Shown: piece after piece, positions 15,632 through 25,934 of the stretch
Numbering within the stretch: position 1 is the first letter of the stretch
Layout: every line of letters starts with the position of its first letter
NCBI GenBank assembly: GCA_947650875.1
Contig: CANSXE010000014.1
Span: 1 to 34,523, forward strand
Source: an uncultured Bacillota bacterium
GTDB taxonomy: Bacteria > Bacillota > Clostridia > Oscillospirales > Oscillospiraceae
Direction: 5' to 3'
Length of the DNA: 34,523 bases
Position numbers and translations under genes: made by a program
The notes under the pieces: model-generated
Told to the model about the DNA's origin: nothing
Seen by the model: the letters and a program-made list of their open reading frames with translations, nothing else
Databases searched by the model: none

Positions 15632-17395
15632 TTGCCCTTGCCCGAGCGATTTTTGGACGAGCTGCTGGCCCGGACCGACATTGTGGACCTGGTGTCCGAG
15701 TCGGTGCGGCTGACAAAAAAGGGAAACAGCTACTGGGGCTGCTGCCCCTTTCACAGCGAGAAGACCCCCTCCTTCCATGTGGTGCCCGACCGGCAGATGT
15801 ACAAGTGCTTCGGCTGCGGCAAGGGAGGGGGCGCTGTCAACTTTGTGATGGAGCTGGAAAACCTGCCCTTTAAAGACGCTGTGGCAGTGCTGGCCCAGCG
15901 GGTGGGGATGCAGGTGCCGGAATTTGGCTCCTCCCCCGGGGCCAGAGAGCGCCGGGATAAAATCCTCACCATCAACAGGCAGGCCGCCCGGGCCTTCCAC
16001 CGCTGGCTCCACGGCCCGGAGGGAGCGGAGGGGCTAGCCTACCTCCAAAGACGGGGACTGTCAAAGCGGACCCTGACCAATTTCGGCCTGGGCTTTGCCC
16101 CCAACGGCTGGGACAGCCTGATTACCGAGCTGTCCGCCCAGGGCTACGACAAGCGGGACCTCCTCGATGCCGGCCTGGCCGTGAGCAACAAAGACGGCCG
16201 GATCTACGACCGCTTCCGCAACCGGGTGATATTCCCAATTATCGACGTGCGGGGGAACGTGATCGGCTTCGGGGGCCGGGTGATGGACGACTCCAACCCC
16301 AAGTACCTCAACTCCCCGGACACCCCGGTGTACAACAAAAGCCGCAACCTCTTCTCCCTGAACATCGCCAAGACTTCAAAGGCGGGACGGGTGATTCTGA
16401 CGGAGGGATATATGGATACCATCTCCCTCCACCAGGCGGGCTTTGACAGCGCGGTGGCCTCCCTGGGCACCGCCCTGACCGAGGAACACGGCCAACTGCT
16501 CTCTCGGTATTTTAAGGAGGCGGTGATCGCCTACGATGGCGACGGGGCCGGCATAAAAGCGGCCCAGCGGGCCATCCCCATCCTGGAGAAGGCGGGTTTG
16601 AAGGTAAAGGTGCTGCGCGTGGCCGGAGCAAAGGACCCGGACGAGTTCATCAAGGCCTACGGCAGAGAAGCCTTTGCCAGACTGCTGGACCAGAGTGAAA
16701 ACCAGGTGGACTACCGCCTGGCCCAAATTCAGAAAAAATACAACCTCACTGACGACAGCCAGAAGGTGGCCTTCCTTCAGGAGGCCGCCCAGCTGGTTTC
16801 CACCCTCCGCAGTGCGGTGGAGCGGGAGATCTATGGCGGCCACGCCGCCCAGACAGCGGGAGTCAGTCCGGATACCATGAAGCTGGAGGTGGAGCGGGCG
16901 CTGAAAGCCCGGCTGCGCAAGGCGAAGAAGCAGCAGGAGCGCCGGGACCTGACCCCGGCCAGCCAGCTCCAGCCCAGGGCCCGTTCCCTGCGGTATGAAA
17001 ACATCCGCTCCGCCCGGGCGGAGGAGGGGCTGCTGCGCCTGCTCATGCTGGACCCGGGGCTGGCAGGCAAAATGGCGGGGATTACAGGGATGGAGTTCTC
17101 CTCCCCGCTGCTGGGTCGGGCCTTCGATGCGCTGATCCGCCGGGCGGGGGAGGGGCTGTCCACCCAGCTGGCCGCCCTGGCTGAGAATTTTGACCGGGAG
17201 GAGATGGACCACCTGGCCCAGGTGGCCGCCCGGCCAGAGTCGGTGGCCAACAGCGAAAGGGCCATTGCGGACTACATATCCCTCATCCGCGGCGAGAAGC
17301 TGCTGCGGGAGGGCGGAGAGCAGGGGGACGACCTTCTGCTGGCCGTACAGAAAAAATATCAACAGAAGAAAGCATATATGGAGGAGAAGAAATGA
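15632..17395 (+). CDS. dnaG: DNA primase
   Basis: The 587-residue primase makes RNA primers for DNA replication. The N-terminal CHC2 zinc finger has Cys38, His41, Cys59 and Cys62 ([12 protein letters not shown] and [12 protein letters not shown]). The catalytic core follows with [10 protein letters not shown] and the TOPRIM motifs [16 protein letters not shown] and [12 protein letters not shown]. The C-terminal part, rich in charged helices, is the helicase-interaction region. Translation appears to start at TTG 15632, preceded by GGGGGG about seven bases upstream; no better ATG exists before the zinc finger. The stop codon overlaps the next start (ATGA), so dnaG and rpoD are translationally coupled. 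Confidence 0.96.
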   Translation: MPLPERFLDELLARTDIVDLVSESVRLTKKGNSYWGCCPFHSEKTPSFHVVPDRQMYKCFGCGKGGGAVNFVMELENLPFKDAVAVLAQRVGMQVPEFGSSPGARERRDKILTINRQAARAFHRWLHGPEGAEGLAYLQRRGLSKRTLTNFGLGFAPNGWDSLITELSAQGYDKRDLLDAGLAVSNKDGRIYDRFRNRVIFPIIDVRGNVIGFGGRVMDDSNPKYLNSPDTPVYNKSRNLFSLNIAKTSKAGRVILTEGYMDTISLHQAGFDSAVASLGTALTEEHGQLLSRYFKEAVIAYDGDGAGIKAAQRAIPILEKAGLKVKVLRVAGAKDPDEFIKAYGREAFARLLDQSENQVDYRLAQIQKKYNLTDDSQKVAFLQEAAQLVSTLRSAVEREIYGGHAAQTAGVSPDTMKLEVERALKARLRKAKKQQERRDLTPASQLQPRARSLRYENIRSARAEEGLLRLLMLDPGLAGKMAGITGMEFSSPLLGRAFDALIRRAGEGLSTQLAALAENFDREEMDHLAQVAARPESVANSERAIADYISLIRGEKLLREGGEQGDDLLLAVQKKYQQKKAYMEEKK

Positions 17396-18708
17396 GCACC
17401 AAAAAGAAAGACATCACCACCGGCGAGATGATTCTGGAGAAAAAGGAGAACCCAGGCGACATCCAGGCCCGGATGGAGACGGGCAAAATCGAGATCATGA
17501 AGGTGGTAGAGGGTATCCCCGGGGCCGAAAAGCTGGCCGAGCTCATCGAGCGGGGAAAGAAAAAGGGCAAGCTCTCCTCCTCCGAGCTGCTGGATGTGCT
17601 GGAGGACATGGAGCTGGGCACCGACCAGATGGATAAAATTTACGACACCCTGGAAAACCTGGGCATCGACACCGTGGGGGAGGACTATATGCCCGAACTG
17701 ACCGACACGGTGGAACCCCCGGTGGAGGAGATGGAGGAGATCGCTGAGGAGGAGATTGTCGATCCCAATTCCCTCATCGACAACTTCGGCACTGACGACC
17801 CGGTGCGCATGTATCTGAAGGAGATCGGCAAGGTGAATCTGCTCACCTCTGAGGAGGAGGTGGAGCTGGCCCAGGCCATGACCGCCGGCAACGAAGCCCA
17901 GGCCCAGATGGAGGAGCTGAAAGCATCGGGGGAGGAGATTCCCGAGGAGCTGCGCCGCGAGCTGGAGAAAACCATCAAAAAGGGAGAGAAGGCCCGCCAG
18001 CGGCTGGCGGAGGCCAACCTGCGCCTGGTGGTGTCCATCGCCAAGCGGTATGTGGGCCGGGGAATGCAGTTCCTGGACCTGATTCAGGAGGGCAACCTGG
18101 GTCTGATCAAGGCGGTGGAGAAATTTGACTATGTAAAGGGCTTTAAATTCTCCACCTACGCCACCTGGTGGATTCGCCAGGCCATCACCCGGGCCATTGC
18201 CGACCAGGCCCGCACCATCCGCATCCCCGTCCACATGGTGGAGACCATCAACAAGGTGATCCGGGTCTCCCGGCAGCTGCTCCAGGAACTGGGCCACGAC
18301 CCCTCCGCCGAGGAGATTGCCGAGGAGATGAACATGCCCGCCGAGCGGGTGCGGGAGATTTTGAAAATCGCCCAGGAGCCCGTCTCCTTGGAGACCCCCA
18401 TCGGTGAGGAGGAGGACTCCCACCTGGGGGACTTCATCCCCGACGAGGACGCCTCCGAGCCCGCCGAGGCCGCCTCCTTCACCCTGCTGAAGGAGCAGCT
18501 GGTGGAGGTGCTGTCCACCCTCACCCCCCGGGAGGAGAAGGTGCTCAAGCTGCGCTTCGGCATTGAGGACGGCCGCACCCGCACCCTGGAGGAGGTGGGC
18601 AAGGAGTTTAACGTCACCAGGGAGCGCATCCGCCAGATCGAGGCCAAGGCCCTGCGCAAGCTGAGACACCCCTCCCGGAGCAAGAAGCTGAAGGACTTTT
18701 TGAACTGA
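17392..18708 (+). CDS. rpoD: Housekeeping RNA polymerase sigma factor (SigA/RpoD)
   Basis: The 438-residue protein is the primary sigma-70 factor. Region 1.2 starts near [11 protein letters not shown], region 2 includes [15 protein letters not shown] and [17 protein letters not shown] (-10 recognition), region 3 follows [13 protein letters not shown], and region 4.2 [19 protein letters not shown] contacts the -35. Compared from memory with the 371-residue Bacillus subtilis protein, it is longer in region 1.1 and has an extra, mostly charged stretch of about thirty residues (roughly 168-200) between regions 1.2 and 2. Its promoters are visible in this window as TTGACA-17-TATAAT types. It overlaps dnaG by four bases and is followed after only 24 bases by the SEL1 gene. 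Confidence 0.97.
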   Translation: MSTKKKDITTGEMILEKKENPGDIQARMETGKIEIMKVVEGIPGAEKLAELIERGKKKGKLSSSELLDVLEDMELGTDQMDKIYDTLENLGIDTVGEDYMPELTDTVEPPVEEMEEIAEEEIVDPNSLIDNFGTDDPVRMYLKEIGKVNLLTSEEEVELAQAMTAGNEAQAQMEELKASGEEIPEELRRELEKTIKKGEKARQRLAEANLRLVVSIAKRYVGRGMQFLDLIQEGNLGLIKAVEKFDYVKGFKFSTYATWWIRQAITRAIADQARTIRIPVHMVETINKVIRVSRQLLQELGHDPSAEEIAEEMNMPAERVREILKIAQEPVSLETPIGEEEDSHLGDFIPDEDASEPAEAASFTLLKEQLVEVLSTLTPREEKVLKLRFGIEDGRTRTLEEVGKEFNVTRERIRQIEAKALRKLRHPSRSKKLKDFLN

Positions 18709-18732
18709 TATAGAGAAAGGAAGCGAGTTGCA

Positions 18733-21700
18733 ATGGCCGGTGAGCAGAGCAAAAATCCGGAGTTTTTCGACCAGGATTCCATGATGATATATATTGACCC
18801 CAAGGTGATGAGCAGCCTGAACGACATGGCGGAGAAGAAGCAGGAGGACCTGAAGGCCCTTCAGGCGGCCGCTGAGGACGGCGATCTGGACGCCCAGTAC
18901 CGCTTGGGCCGCAGCTACTTCTACGGCGACGACGGCGCCCCCAAGGACGGAGAGAAGGCCCTGGAGTGGTTTACCCGGGCCGCCGAGGGGGACAGCATCG
19001 CCGCCCAGTACTATCTGGGCCTGTGCTACAGCCGGGCCGTGGGGACGGAGAAGGACCTGGTCCGGGCGGCGGAGCTGTTTACCGCCGCGGCGGACGAGGG
19101 CTATCCCCCCGCCATCACCGAGCTGGGCCTGTGCTACGAGCTGGGCCACGGCGTGGAGATGGACAAGGGCCGGGCCGCCGAGCTCTACCAGGAGGGGGCC
19201 GACCAGGATTACGCCCCCGCCCAGTGCAACCTGGGCTACTTCTACTACCAGGGCATTTACTTCGAGGAGAACAACGACGCGGCGGCGGAGCTCTTCGCCA
19301 AGGCCGCCCAGCAGGGCTACCCCCGGGCTCAGGTGCTGATGGGGGAGTGCTTCGAAAACGGCTACGGCGTGGAGAAAGACGTGGACAAGGCCCTGGAGCT
19401 CTACCGGGCCGCCTACGACCAGGGCTACCCCGACGGAGCCTGCACCCTGGGCCTGTGCTACGAGTCGGGCACCGGCGTGGAGGAGGACAAGGCCCGTGCG
19501 GTAGAGCTGTACCGGGAGGCCGCCGACCAGGGTTTCCCTCCGGCCATGTGCAACCTGGGCTTCTGCTACTACATAGGCATCGGCACCGAGGAGGACGTGA
19601 AGCAGGCGGTGGAGTGGTTTGAAAAGGCCGCCGAGCGGGAGTACCCCCGGGCCATGTTCCTGCTGGGGGAGTGCTACGACCGGGGCTACGGCGTGGAACA
19701 GAACTACGACCGGGCGGTGAAGCTCTACCAGGGGGCGGCGGACAAGGAATATACCTCCGCCTACTGCTCGCTGGGCCTGTGCTACGAGCTGGGCCAGGGG
19801 GTGGAGAAGGACCTGGACAAGGCGGTGGAGCTGTACCGCAAGGCCGCCGAGCGGGGGATGCCCCGGGCTCAGTGCAACCTGGGCTTCTGCTACTACACCG
19901 GCATCGGTGTGGAGGAGGACGAGACAGAGGCGGTCAAGTGGTTTGAAAAGGCGGCGGCTGAGGACTACCCCCGGGCCATGCAGCTGCTGGCCGAGTGCTA
20001 TGAGAATGGCTACGGCGTGGACAAAGACATTGACCGGGCGGTGGAGCTGTATACCAGGTCCGCCGACGTGGGCTACCCCCCCGCCATATGCGCGCTGGGC
20101 CTGTGCTACGAGCTGGGCACCGGCGTGGAGGAGGACAAGGCCAAAGCGGTGGAGCTGTACCGCCAGGCCGCTGAGAAGGGAGACGCCCGTGCCCAGTGCA
20201 ATCTGGGCTACTGCTACTATGTAGGCATCGGCGTGGAGGAGAACAACGAGGAGGCGGCCAAGTGGTTTGCCAGGGCCGCCGAGGATGGCTATTCCCGGGC
20301 GATACAGCTGCTGGGGGAGTGCTACGACCGGGGCTACGGTGTGGAGCAGGACATCAGCCGGGCCTTCCAGCTCTACCAGCAGGCCAGCGACAAGGGCAGC
20401 GTCCCCGCCATGTGCTCCCTGGGCCTGTGCTACGAGCTGGGCCGGGGCGTGGAGGAGGACAAGGCCAAGGCCCGGGAGCTCTACCTGAAGGCTGCGGAGC
20501 GGGGCTACCCTCGTGCCCAGTGTAATCTGGGTTACTTCTACTACCAGGGCATCGGGGTGGAGGAGGACAACGAGGAGGCGGTAAAGTGGTTTGCCAAGGC
20601 CGCCGAGCAGGACTACCCCCGAGCCATCCAGCTGTTGGGCGAGTGCTATGAAAACGGCTACGGTGTGGAAAAGGACGAGACTAGGGCGGCCCAGCTGTAC
20701 CAGAGGGCCCATGAGATGGGATATGTCCCCGCCACCTGCGCCCTGGGCGTGTGCTATGAGTACGGCGACGGGGTGGAGATGGACAAGGCCAAGGCGGTGG
20801 AGCTGTACCGTCAGGCGGCGGAGCGGGGCTACCCCCGTGCCCAGTGCAACCTGGGCTACTGCTACTACCGGGGGCTGGGCGTGGAGGAGAACGACAGCGA
20901 AGCCTTCCGCTGGTTCCAGGAGGCCGCGCAGCAGGAATTTCCCCGGGCGATGAGCCTGCTGGCCGAGTGCTATGAAAACGGCTATGGTGTGGAGGAGGAC
21001 ATCCAAAAGGCGGTGGAGTGGTACAGAAGGGCCATTGACGAGGGCTATCCCCCCGCTATGTGCTCCCTGGGGCTGTGCTATGAGCTGGGCACCGGTGTGC
21101 CAGAGGACAAGACCAGGGCGGTGGAGCTGTACCGCCAGGCGGCGGAGCGGGGTCACGCCCGGGCCCAATGCAACCTGGGCTTCTGCTACTACCAGGGCAT
21201 CGGCGTGGAGGAGAACAACGACCAGGCCTTCCACTGGTTTGAGAAAGCCGCCGCCCAGGGCTACCCCCGAGCCCTTCAGCTGCTGGGCGAGTGCTACGAA
21301 AACGGCTACGGCGTGGCGGAGGACATGGAGAAGGCTGTGGAGCTCTACCAGCGTGCCCACGACAGGGGCAGCGCCGCCGGCACCTGTTCCCTGGGCCTGT
21401 GCTATGAGCTGGGCCAGGGCGTGCCCGAAGACAAGGCCAAAGCGGTGGAGCTGTACCGCCAGGCGGCGGAGCGGGGCCTGCCCCGTGCGCAGTGCAACCT
21501 GGGCTTCTGCTATTATGAGGGCATCGGCACCGAGAAGGATGACGATCAGGCCTTCTACTGGTTCTCCAAAGCCGCGGAGGAGAATTTTGCCCGGGCACAG
21601 TGCATGCTGGGCCTGTGCTACGAGATGGGCCGGGGCGTGATGGAGGACAAGCTTAAGGCCACCGAGTATTACCGCCTGTCCGCTGAAAGCGGTTATGTCA

Positions 21701-22071
21701 CCGCCATGTGCAACCTGGGCTACTGCTACTACCAGGGCATCGGCGTGGCGGAAAATGACGATGAAGCGGTGAAGTGGTTCCAGAAGGCCGCCGGCCGGGG
21801 CCAGCCCCGGGCGCTGTTCCTGCTGGGCGAGTGCTATGAGGAGGGACACGGCGTTCAGGCGGACCTGAAAAAGGCGATGGAGTACTATCAGAAGGCCGCC
21901 GACAAGGGCTACAAGAGCGCCCAGGAGGCCATTGCCCGGCTGAACGGCCAGCCCTCCGGGACCTACACCTATGTGCCGCCCGCCGGTCCGGCGCCCACAG
22001 CGCCGCCCGTTCCCCAGCCCCCCAAGGAGAAGCCCAAAAGGGGCGGACTGTTCGGCTTTTTTAAAAAGTAG
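18733..22071 (+). CDS. Giant SEL1/tetratricopeptide-like repeat protein
   Basis: The 1112-residue protein is almost entirely SEL1-type (TPR-like) helical repeats. No signal peptide is seen, so it is probably cytoplasmic. After a 50-residue polar N-terminus, 28 full repeats of 36-37 residues run from residue 51 to 1060, each with the pattern A-x-x-x-L-G-x-C-Y-x-x-G-x-G-V. From residue 125 the units cycle strictly in three types: 'LGLCYELG' (B), '[10 protein letters not shown]' (C) and '[11 protein letters not shown]' (A). One A unit is skipped near residue 952. About forty cysteines lie in the repeats. The tail is Pro-rich and ends in a basic-hydrophobic [14 protein letters not shown]1 proteins act as scaffolds for protein complexes; no enzymatic domain is present. 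It follows rpoD by 24 bases with no terminator. Confidence 0.92.
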   Translation: MAGEQSKNPEFFDQDSMMIYIDPKVMSSLNDMAEKKQEDLKALQAAAEDGDLDAQYRLGRSYFYGDDGAPKDGEKALEWFTRAAEGDSIAAQYYLGLCYSRAVGTEKDLVRAAELFTAAADEGYPPAITELGLCYELGHGVEMDKGRAAELYQEGADQDYAPAQCNLGYFYYQGIYFEENNDAAAELFAKAAQQGYPRAQVLMGECFENGYGVEKDVDKALELYRAAYDQGYPDGACTLGLCYESGTGVEEDKARAVELYREAADQGFPPAMCNLGFCYYIGIGTEEDVKQAVEWFEKAAEREYPRAMFLLGECYDRGYGVEQNYDRAVKLYQGAADKEYTSAYCSLGLCYELGQGVEKDLDKAVELYRKAAERGMPRAQCNLGFCYYTGIGVEEDETEAVKWFEKAAAEDYPRAMQLLAECYENGYGVDKDIDRAVELYTRSADVGYPPAICALGLCYELGTGVEEDKAKAVELYRQAAEKGDARAQCNLGYCYYVGIGVEENNEEAAKWFARAAEDGYSRAIQLLGECYDRGYGVEQDISRAFQLYQQASDKGSVPAMCSLGLCYELGRGVEEDKAKARELYLKAAERGYPRAQCNLGYFYYQGIGVEEDNEEAVKWFAKAAEQDYPRAIQLLGECYENGYGVEKDETRAAQLYQRAHEMGYVPATCALGVCYEYGDGVEMDKAKAVELYRQAAERGYPRAQCNLGYCYYRGLGVEENDSEAFRWFQEAAQQEFPRAMSLLAECYENGYGVEEDIQKAVEWYRRAIDEGYPPAMCSLGLCYELGTGVPEDKTRAVELYRQAAERGHARAQCNLGFCYYQGIGVEENNDQAFHWFEKAAAQGYPRALQLLGECYENGYGVAEDMEKAVELYQRAHDRGSAAGTCSLGLCYELGQGVPEDKAKAVELYRQAAERGLPRAQCNLGFCYYEGIGTEKDDDQAFYWFSKAAEENFARAQCMLGLCYEMGRGVMEDKLKATEYYRLSAESGYVTAMCNLGYCYYQGIGVAENDDEAVKWFQKAAGRGQPRALFLLGECYEEGHGVQADLKKAMEYYQKAADKGYKSAQEAIARLNGQPSGTYTYVPPAGPAPTAPPVPQPPKEKPKRGGLFGFFKK
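18883..21912 (+). repeat. SEL1 repeat array with 324-bp higher-order period
   Basis: Twenty-eight units of 108-111 bp. Units 5-25 (19321-21588) form exactly seven A-B-C blocks of 324 bp (2268 bp) with no insertion or deletion. Units 3-4 (B-C) precede them, and units 26-28 (B-like, C, A) follow after one missing A. Synonymous codons vary between copies, so the expansion is not very recent. Confidence 0.93.
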
Positions 22072-22099
22072 AATATAGAATAAAAAGGAGTGCGCTTTT

Positions 22100-23674
22100 A
22101 TGAGGTTAAGAAAATGGGCAGGCAAATCGTTGTCCCTGCTGCTGGTTCTGGCAATGTGTTTGGGAATGACAACCCTTTTAGCGTACGCGGAGCAGGCGGT
22201 ATATCAGCCCGGCACGAATGTGGAGAGCGGCAGCGCGTCCCTCCCCAAGCTGTCGAAGCAGGAGATTGTTGATTTGCTGAGCGCCGCGCCTATTACCATG
22301 CCGGACGACGTATTTGTTTCTCTGCCCTCCTGTACGGCGCCCTATGCTGCGGGCAAGGTGAAGCAGGAGGTGCTGGATGCGGCGGCGGCCCGGCTGAGCG
22401 CGCTGCGGCGGATCGCCGGCCTGCCGGCCGTTACGGCGGACCCGGGCCTGTGTGAAGAGGCCCAGTACGGCGCGGTGATTCTGGGTAAGCTGGGAACGCT
22501 GAGCCACACCCCGTCCAAGCCTGCCGATATGGAGGATGGATTCTATCAAAAAGCCTATAGCGCTACCTCCAGCAGCAACATCTATGCGGGGCCGGCGCTG
22601 ATGAGCACGCCGGACGGCTTTATGGACGACAGCGACGGAAGCAATGTGGACCGCCTGGGCCACCGCCGCTGGCAGCTGAATCCCGCCCTGGGTAAGGTGG
22701 GCTTTGGATATGTGGACAACGGCAGCGGCTATGGAAGGTTTACCGCAGAGAAGGTCTTTGACAGGAGCGGCCGGACAACAGACTATGACTACATCGCCTG
22801 GCCCGCTTCGGGCAACTTCCCCAACGATCTGAGCTGTTTTGAAGCTAACACTGCCTGGAGCGTCTCCCTGAATCCGTCCCGCTACCAAAAGCCCGCCGCC
22901 TCGGCGGTGACCGTCTCTCTGACCCGGGAATCGGACGGGAAGACCTGGAGCTTTTCCGGCCGGAACAGCTACCAGGCCAGCAGCTCCGGCCTGTACTTTA
23001 ATATCAACAATGACGGTTACGGTGTGGACAACTGCATCATATTCCGTCCCGACGGGATCAGCAAATATGAGGGGGTCTATACCGTCACAATTGACGGCCT
23101 GAGCGCAAAGAGCGGCGGTTCCGACAGCCTGACCTATCAGGTGGACTTCTTTGCCACCAAGGGGATGGCGCCCACAACCCCGACCACCCCCACCACCCCC
23201 ACAATCACCGTGGACAACATCCCCGCCCGCGGTACCGCCTATGCCAGCAACCAGACGGTGACAGTAGACGGCAGGCCGGTGCAGTTCCAGATGTACGCCC
23301 TGAAGGACGCCAACGGCAACCTGACCAACTACATCAAGCTGCGGGACATGGCCTACATCCTCAACGATACCCAGGCCCGGTTTGCCGTGGGCTATGACGG
23401 TACCATCAGCGTTACCACCGGTCAGCCCTACAAAGCGGGCGGCACCGAGATGACCACCCCGTTCTCAGGCAACCAAAGCTACAAGGGCGGCGCCCAGGCG
23501 GTAAAGGTGAACGGCACGCCGGTGAACATGACCGCTATCACCCTTACGGATGCCAACGGCGGCGACTACAACTACTTCAAGCTCCGGGACCTGGGCAAAG
23601 CCCTGGGCTTCCATGTGGGCTACAGCAACGCCAGCGGTGTCTTTATCGAGAGCGGCAAGCCCTATACAGAGTAA
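22100..23674 (+). CDS. Secreted CAP/SCP-domain protein with two C-terminal copper-amine-oxidase-N-like (stalk) repeats
   Basis: The 524-residue protein has a Sec signal peptide (residues 1-30, cleavage probably after AYA). A CAP/SCP-like domain spans about 88-260, with His136 in LSHTP and His188 in RLGHRRW at positions expected for CAP-site histidines. After a beta-rich segment comes a Thr/Pro linker (about 357-368). Two similar modules follow, ending in NYIKLRDMAYIL and NYFKLRDLGKALGFHVGY; these resemble the stalk modules common in secreted clostridial proteins. No LPXTG or membrane anchor is seen. AAGGAG precedes the ATG, 28 bases after the SEL1 gene, so it appears to be the last gene of the rpoD operon. 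An extracellular or cell-wall role is inferred; bacterial CAP functions are poorly known. Confidence 0.85.
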   Translation: MRLRKWAGKSLSLLLVLAMCLGMTTLLAYAEQAVYQPGTNVESGSASLPKLSKQEIVDLLSAAPITMPDDVFVSLPSCTAPYAAGKVKQEVLDAAAARLSALRRIAGLPAVTADPGLCEEAQYGAVILGKLGTLSHTPSKPADMEDGFYQKAYSATSSSNIYAGPALMSTPDGFMDDSDGSNVDRLGHRRWQLNPALGKVGFGYVDNGSGYGRFTAEKVFDRSGRTTDYDYIAWPASGNFPNDLSCFEANTAWSVSLNPSRYQKPAASAVTVSLTRESDGKTWSFSGRNSYQASSSGLYFNINNDGYGVDNCIIFRPDGISKYEGVYTVTIDGLSAKSGGSDSLTYQVDFFATKGMAPTTPTTPTTPTITVDNIPARGTAYASNQTVTVDGRPVQFQMYALKDANGNLTNYIKLRDMAYILNDTQARFAVGYDGTISVTTGQPYKAGGTEMTTPFSGNQSYKGGAQAVKVNGTPVNMTAITLTDANGGDYNYFKLRDLGKALGFHVGYSNASGVFIESGKPYTE

Positions 23675-23678
23675 CAGA

Positions 23679-23708
23679 AAAGCGGCTCCCTGTTGGGGGA
23701 GCCGCTTT
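23679..23708. terminator. Bidirectional terminator between the CAP and LtaS-like genes
   Basis: AAAGCGGCTCCC (23679-23690) pairs with GGGAGCCGCTTT (23697-23708) around a six-base loop. A- and T-runs at the ends serve both convergent genes, although the T-runs are short. Confidence 0.8.
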
Positions 23709-23728
23709 GATCTGCCAAAGGGCGGGAG

Positions 23729-25552
23729 TTAGTCCATACAGAACATGGGCCGGGCTTCATCGAAGAGGTCCACCATGCCGCAGTAGTTGAGGACCTCATA
23801 TTTCCAAAGCCAGTCCTTCTGCGCCTGACTGAGCTCGTTTTTCTTCAAACACTGGCCATCGGCGGTGATAAAGCCCACCGGAGTGATGGCTGGCAGCTCC
23901 TGATACATCTGGAGCAGGAAATTCATATACCCCGTCAGGGGCAGGCCGGCCAGGTCGGCGGTGATGGCCCCCAGATAGTTGGGACTGACAACCATATCCT
24001 GCCGCTCCTCAATGTCGTAGTTGGCCCAGATGAAGAAGGGGACGGCGTACTGTTGGAGTACCTCCCCGGTGGTCCGTTCAGACAGTTTCTTGCCGTACAG
24101 CTCCTCATAGAAGGCGTTGGTCAGCGGGGGCTGGTGGTCGCCGAAGAAGACCACCAGGGTGGGCTCTTCGCACTGGCTGTAGTAGGTGATAAGCTCCTCC
24201 AGCGCCAGGTCGCTCTCCTTCATCAGGTCCAGGAACTGCTCCGCCGTCCGGTCCGCCGCCTTCAGCCTGGAGGGCAGCTCAATGTGTCGGGGCAGGTTGT
24301 TCCAGCCCTGGGCGTATCCGCTGTGGTTCTGCATGGTGACGTTGAAGAAAAAGCTGCGCTCCTCCGTCTCTGTGGACTTGTAGATCATCTCGTAATCCGA
24401 TTTGTCAGAGATATAGCTGCGGATGATGTGGGGGCTGGGGACGTCCTCCTCATACAGCTGCCGGTCGAAATCCAGATACTGGTAGGCCAGCACCCGGTTC
24501 CAGCCTGAGGACTTGTAGGGGTGGAAGGCGGTGGTGGCGTAGCCCTGGCTACCCGCCAGGGCGGCCAGGGAGGGCATGCCCTCCTCCACATAGAGCTGGT
24601 AGGCCACGGTATGGGGAGGCTGGAACAGGCTGGTAAAACCGGTGAGGTATTCAAACTCGACGGTGGCAGTTCCCCCTCCTGTAACGGAGGAGTACATCCA
24701 GCCTGAAACCGTGTTCTCCTTCAGGGAGTGGAGGAAGGGAGTGGGGTCCTCCGAGGGGTTCAGGCCGTCAAAAATCGTCAGGTCACCGAAGGACTCGTTC
24801 ATCACCACCACAATATTAACCGGTTTCCCGCCTGAATCAGCCGGCACACCGGGGTACTCCTCCATCAGACGGAGCACAGTGTCCTTGGAGTAGTCCTCCG
24901 GCTTGTCTACCGAGGAGTACCGCAGGGCGATAGAGAAATTTAAAAGGAATCCGTTGCGCTGAGTCACCCACTGCTGGGTGTAAATATCCAGGGCGGGGAG
25001 CATCCCGGTGAAAAAGAAGGCGTAGCAATAGCAGACTATACTCCCCCACAGGGCGATACAGCCCAGGGCGGGAATTTTAGCCCGCTTTCTTTGGGGAACA
25101 CAAAAAAGGACCAGAAACAGATAGGCCACCAGCAGGATAGAGGCCTGAGTGATGTACACATCTACGGAGTAGTTAAAGCCCCCGGCAACGTTGGCTGCGG
25201 TGCGCCAGCCGGTGATGTCAGCCGGAAAGAGGATGCGGCCCCGGAAGCGCAGGACATAGTGGTTCACCAGCCCGAACAGGAAGCACAGCACCGTTCCCAG
25301 GGCGGCGGCCCGCCGGTTCCGGCCCAGAAGCAGCCGCAGGGCGATGAAGATGCTGTAGTAAAACACCATGTTCATCAGCACCTGCCAGGCGGCCAGGTCC
25401 TTAAATATGTCGTTTTCATTTAAAATCTCCACCATCCACAGGCAGACCCAGGGCCCCAGCAGAAAAACCAGCCGGGACGCCCACTTGCCCGGATTGTTCC
25501 GCCAGTCCTTCACTAGCCGGGGGAAGGTGTCGTCATACAGCAGTGCTCTCAT
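23729..25552 (-). CDS. LtaS-family membrane sulfatase-fold enzyme (phosphoglycerol transferase-like)
   Basis: The 607-residue protein has about five N-terminal membrane segments (to residue 182) and a large extracellular sulfatase-fold domain. Catalytic features match lipoteichoic acid synthase: Glu253 in MNESFGD, Thr295 as the nucleophile in GGGTATVEFE (spacing T-x-x-x-E-F as in LtaS), His410 in MQNHSGY, and Asp472-His473 in FFGDHQPP. The family transfers glycerol phosphate from phosphatidylglycerol to a lipid- or glycan-linked acceptor. It is a stand-alone gene, read from the opposite strand to its neighbours, with an AGGAGG site before the ATG. Whether the product is lipoteichoic acid or a phosphoglycerol decoration of another polymer cannot be said. 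Confidence 0.9.
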   Translation of the reverse strand: MRALLYDDTFPRLVKDWRNNPGKWASRLVFLLGPWVCLWMVEILNENDIFKDLAAWQVLMNMVFYYSIFIALRLLLGRNRRAAALGTVLCFLFGLVNHYVLRFRGRILFPADITGWRTAANVAGGFNYSVDVYITQASILLVAYLFLVLFCVPQRKRAKIPALGCIALWGSIVCYCYAFFFTGMLPALDIYTQQWVTQRNGFLLNFSIALRYSSVDKPEDYSKDTVLRLMEEYPGVPADSGGKPVNIVVVMNESFGDLTIFDGLNPSEDPTPFLHSLKENTVSGWMYSSVTGGGTATVEFEYLTGFTSLFQPPHTVAYQLYVEEGMPSLAALAGSQGYATTAFHPYKSSGWNRVLAYQYLDFDRQLYEEDVPSPHIIRSYISDKSDYEMIYKSTETEERSFFFNVTMQNHSGYAQGWNNLPRHIELPSRLKAADRTAEQFLDLMKESDLALEELITYYSQCEEPTLVVFFGDHQPPLTNAFYEELYGKKLSERTTGEVLQQYAVPFFIWANYDIEERQDMVVSPNYLGAITADLAGLPLTGYMNFLLQMYQELPAITPVGFITADGQCLKKNELSQAQKDWLWKYEVLNYCGMVDLFDEARPMFCMD

Positions 25553-25592
25553 GTCTTGTTCCTCCTATGCGGTCCCGCCGCAATCAAAGATT

Positions 25593-25620
25593 AGAATAGC
25601 AATTTTTTTCAAAAAAGCAA
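25593..25620 (-). promoter_or_regulatory. Possible promoter of the LtaS-like gene
   Basis: On the minus strand TTGCTT (25615-25620), a 16-base spacer and TATTCT (25593-25598) lie about 40 bases before the start codon. Both boxes are imperfect. The surrounding AT-rich 382-base gap (25553-25934) holds no credible gene. Its other signal is the plus-strand promoter at 25848. Confidence 0.4.
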
Positions 25621-25847
25621 GTAAATTGTTTCATTTTAAAAAATTTTTAATTTTTGTCCATCCTCTCTTGATAGACGTAAAATTTCTCCAATCGTTCCCG
25701 TCTCCAAAACTATTTTTTAATCCCGGTATGAATAATAATTCCTGCCGAATGAATACTTTTGCCCGCCTGAATCCAATGCTTCCGGGCACTTATGTTTTTT
25801 TGCACAAAATGAGGGGAAACGTGGGGGGAATTTTGAATATTAATCTA

Positions 25848-25876
25848 TTGACTGTGAATATTTATCGGAGTATAAT
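25848..25876 (+). promoter_or_regulatory. Near-consensus SigA promoter of the amino-acid ABC operon
   Basis: TTGACT (25848-25853), exactly 17 bases, then perfect TATAAT (25871-25876). Transcription should begin near 25883. A small dyad GTCCG-GTATTT-CGGAC (25886-25901) lies at the very start of the leader and could be an operator or a 5' hairpin. Confidence 0.85.
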
Positions 25877-25934
25877 TCCCACAGTGTCCGGTATTTCGGA
25901 CCGATCATCCAGCATTTGAAAAGGAGTTTTAAAC

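Noticed and set aside
18883-21912. CRISPR-like or satellite array interpretation of the regular repeats
   Set aside because: Units are 108 bp, in frame and encode SEL1 motifs with synonymous variation; there are no short identical repeats with unique spacers.
17359-22125. 1588-residue open frame on the minus strand across rpoD and the SEL1 gene
   Set aside because: It is antisense to a GC-rich repeat gene whose codon pattern keeps the opposite frame open. It has no ribosome-binding site or recognisable domain, and its repeats mirror the SEL1 array.
22100-23674. True copper amine oxidase
   Set aside because: Only the small repeated stalk-like modules resemble the N-terminal domain of that family; the catalytic domain is absent.
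25553-25934. Hidden gene or riboswitch in the 382-base AT-rich gap
   Set aside because: No frame with a ribosome-binding site and no recognisable riboswitch core was seen; only the two divergent promoters are supported.
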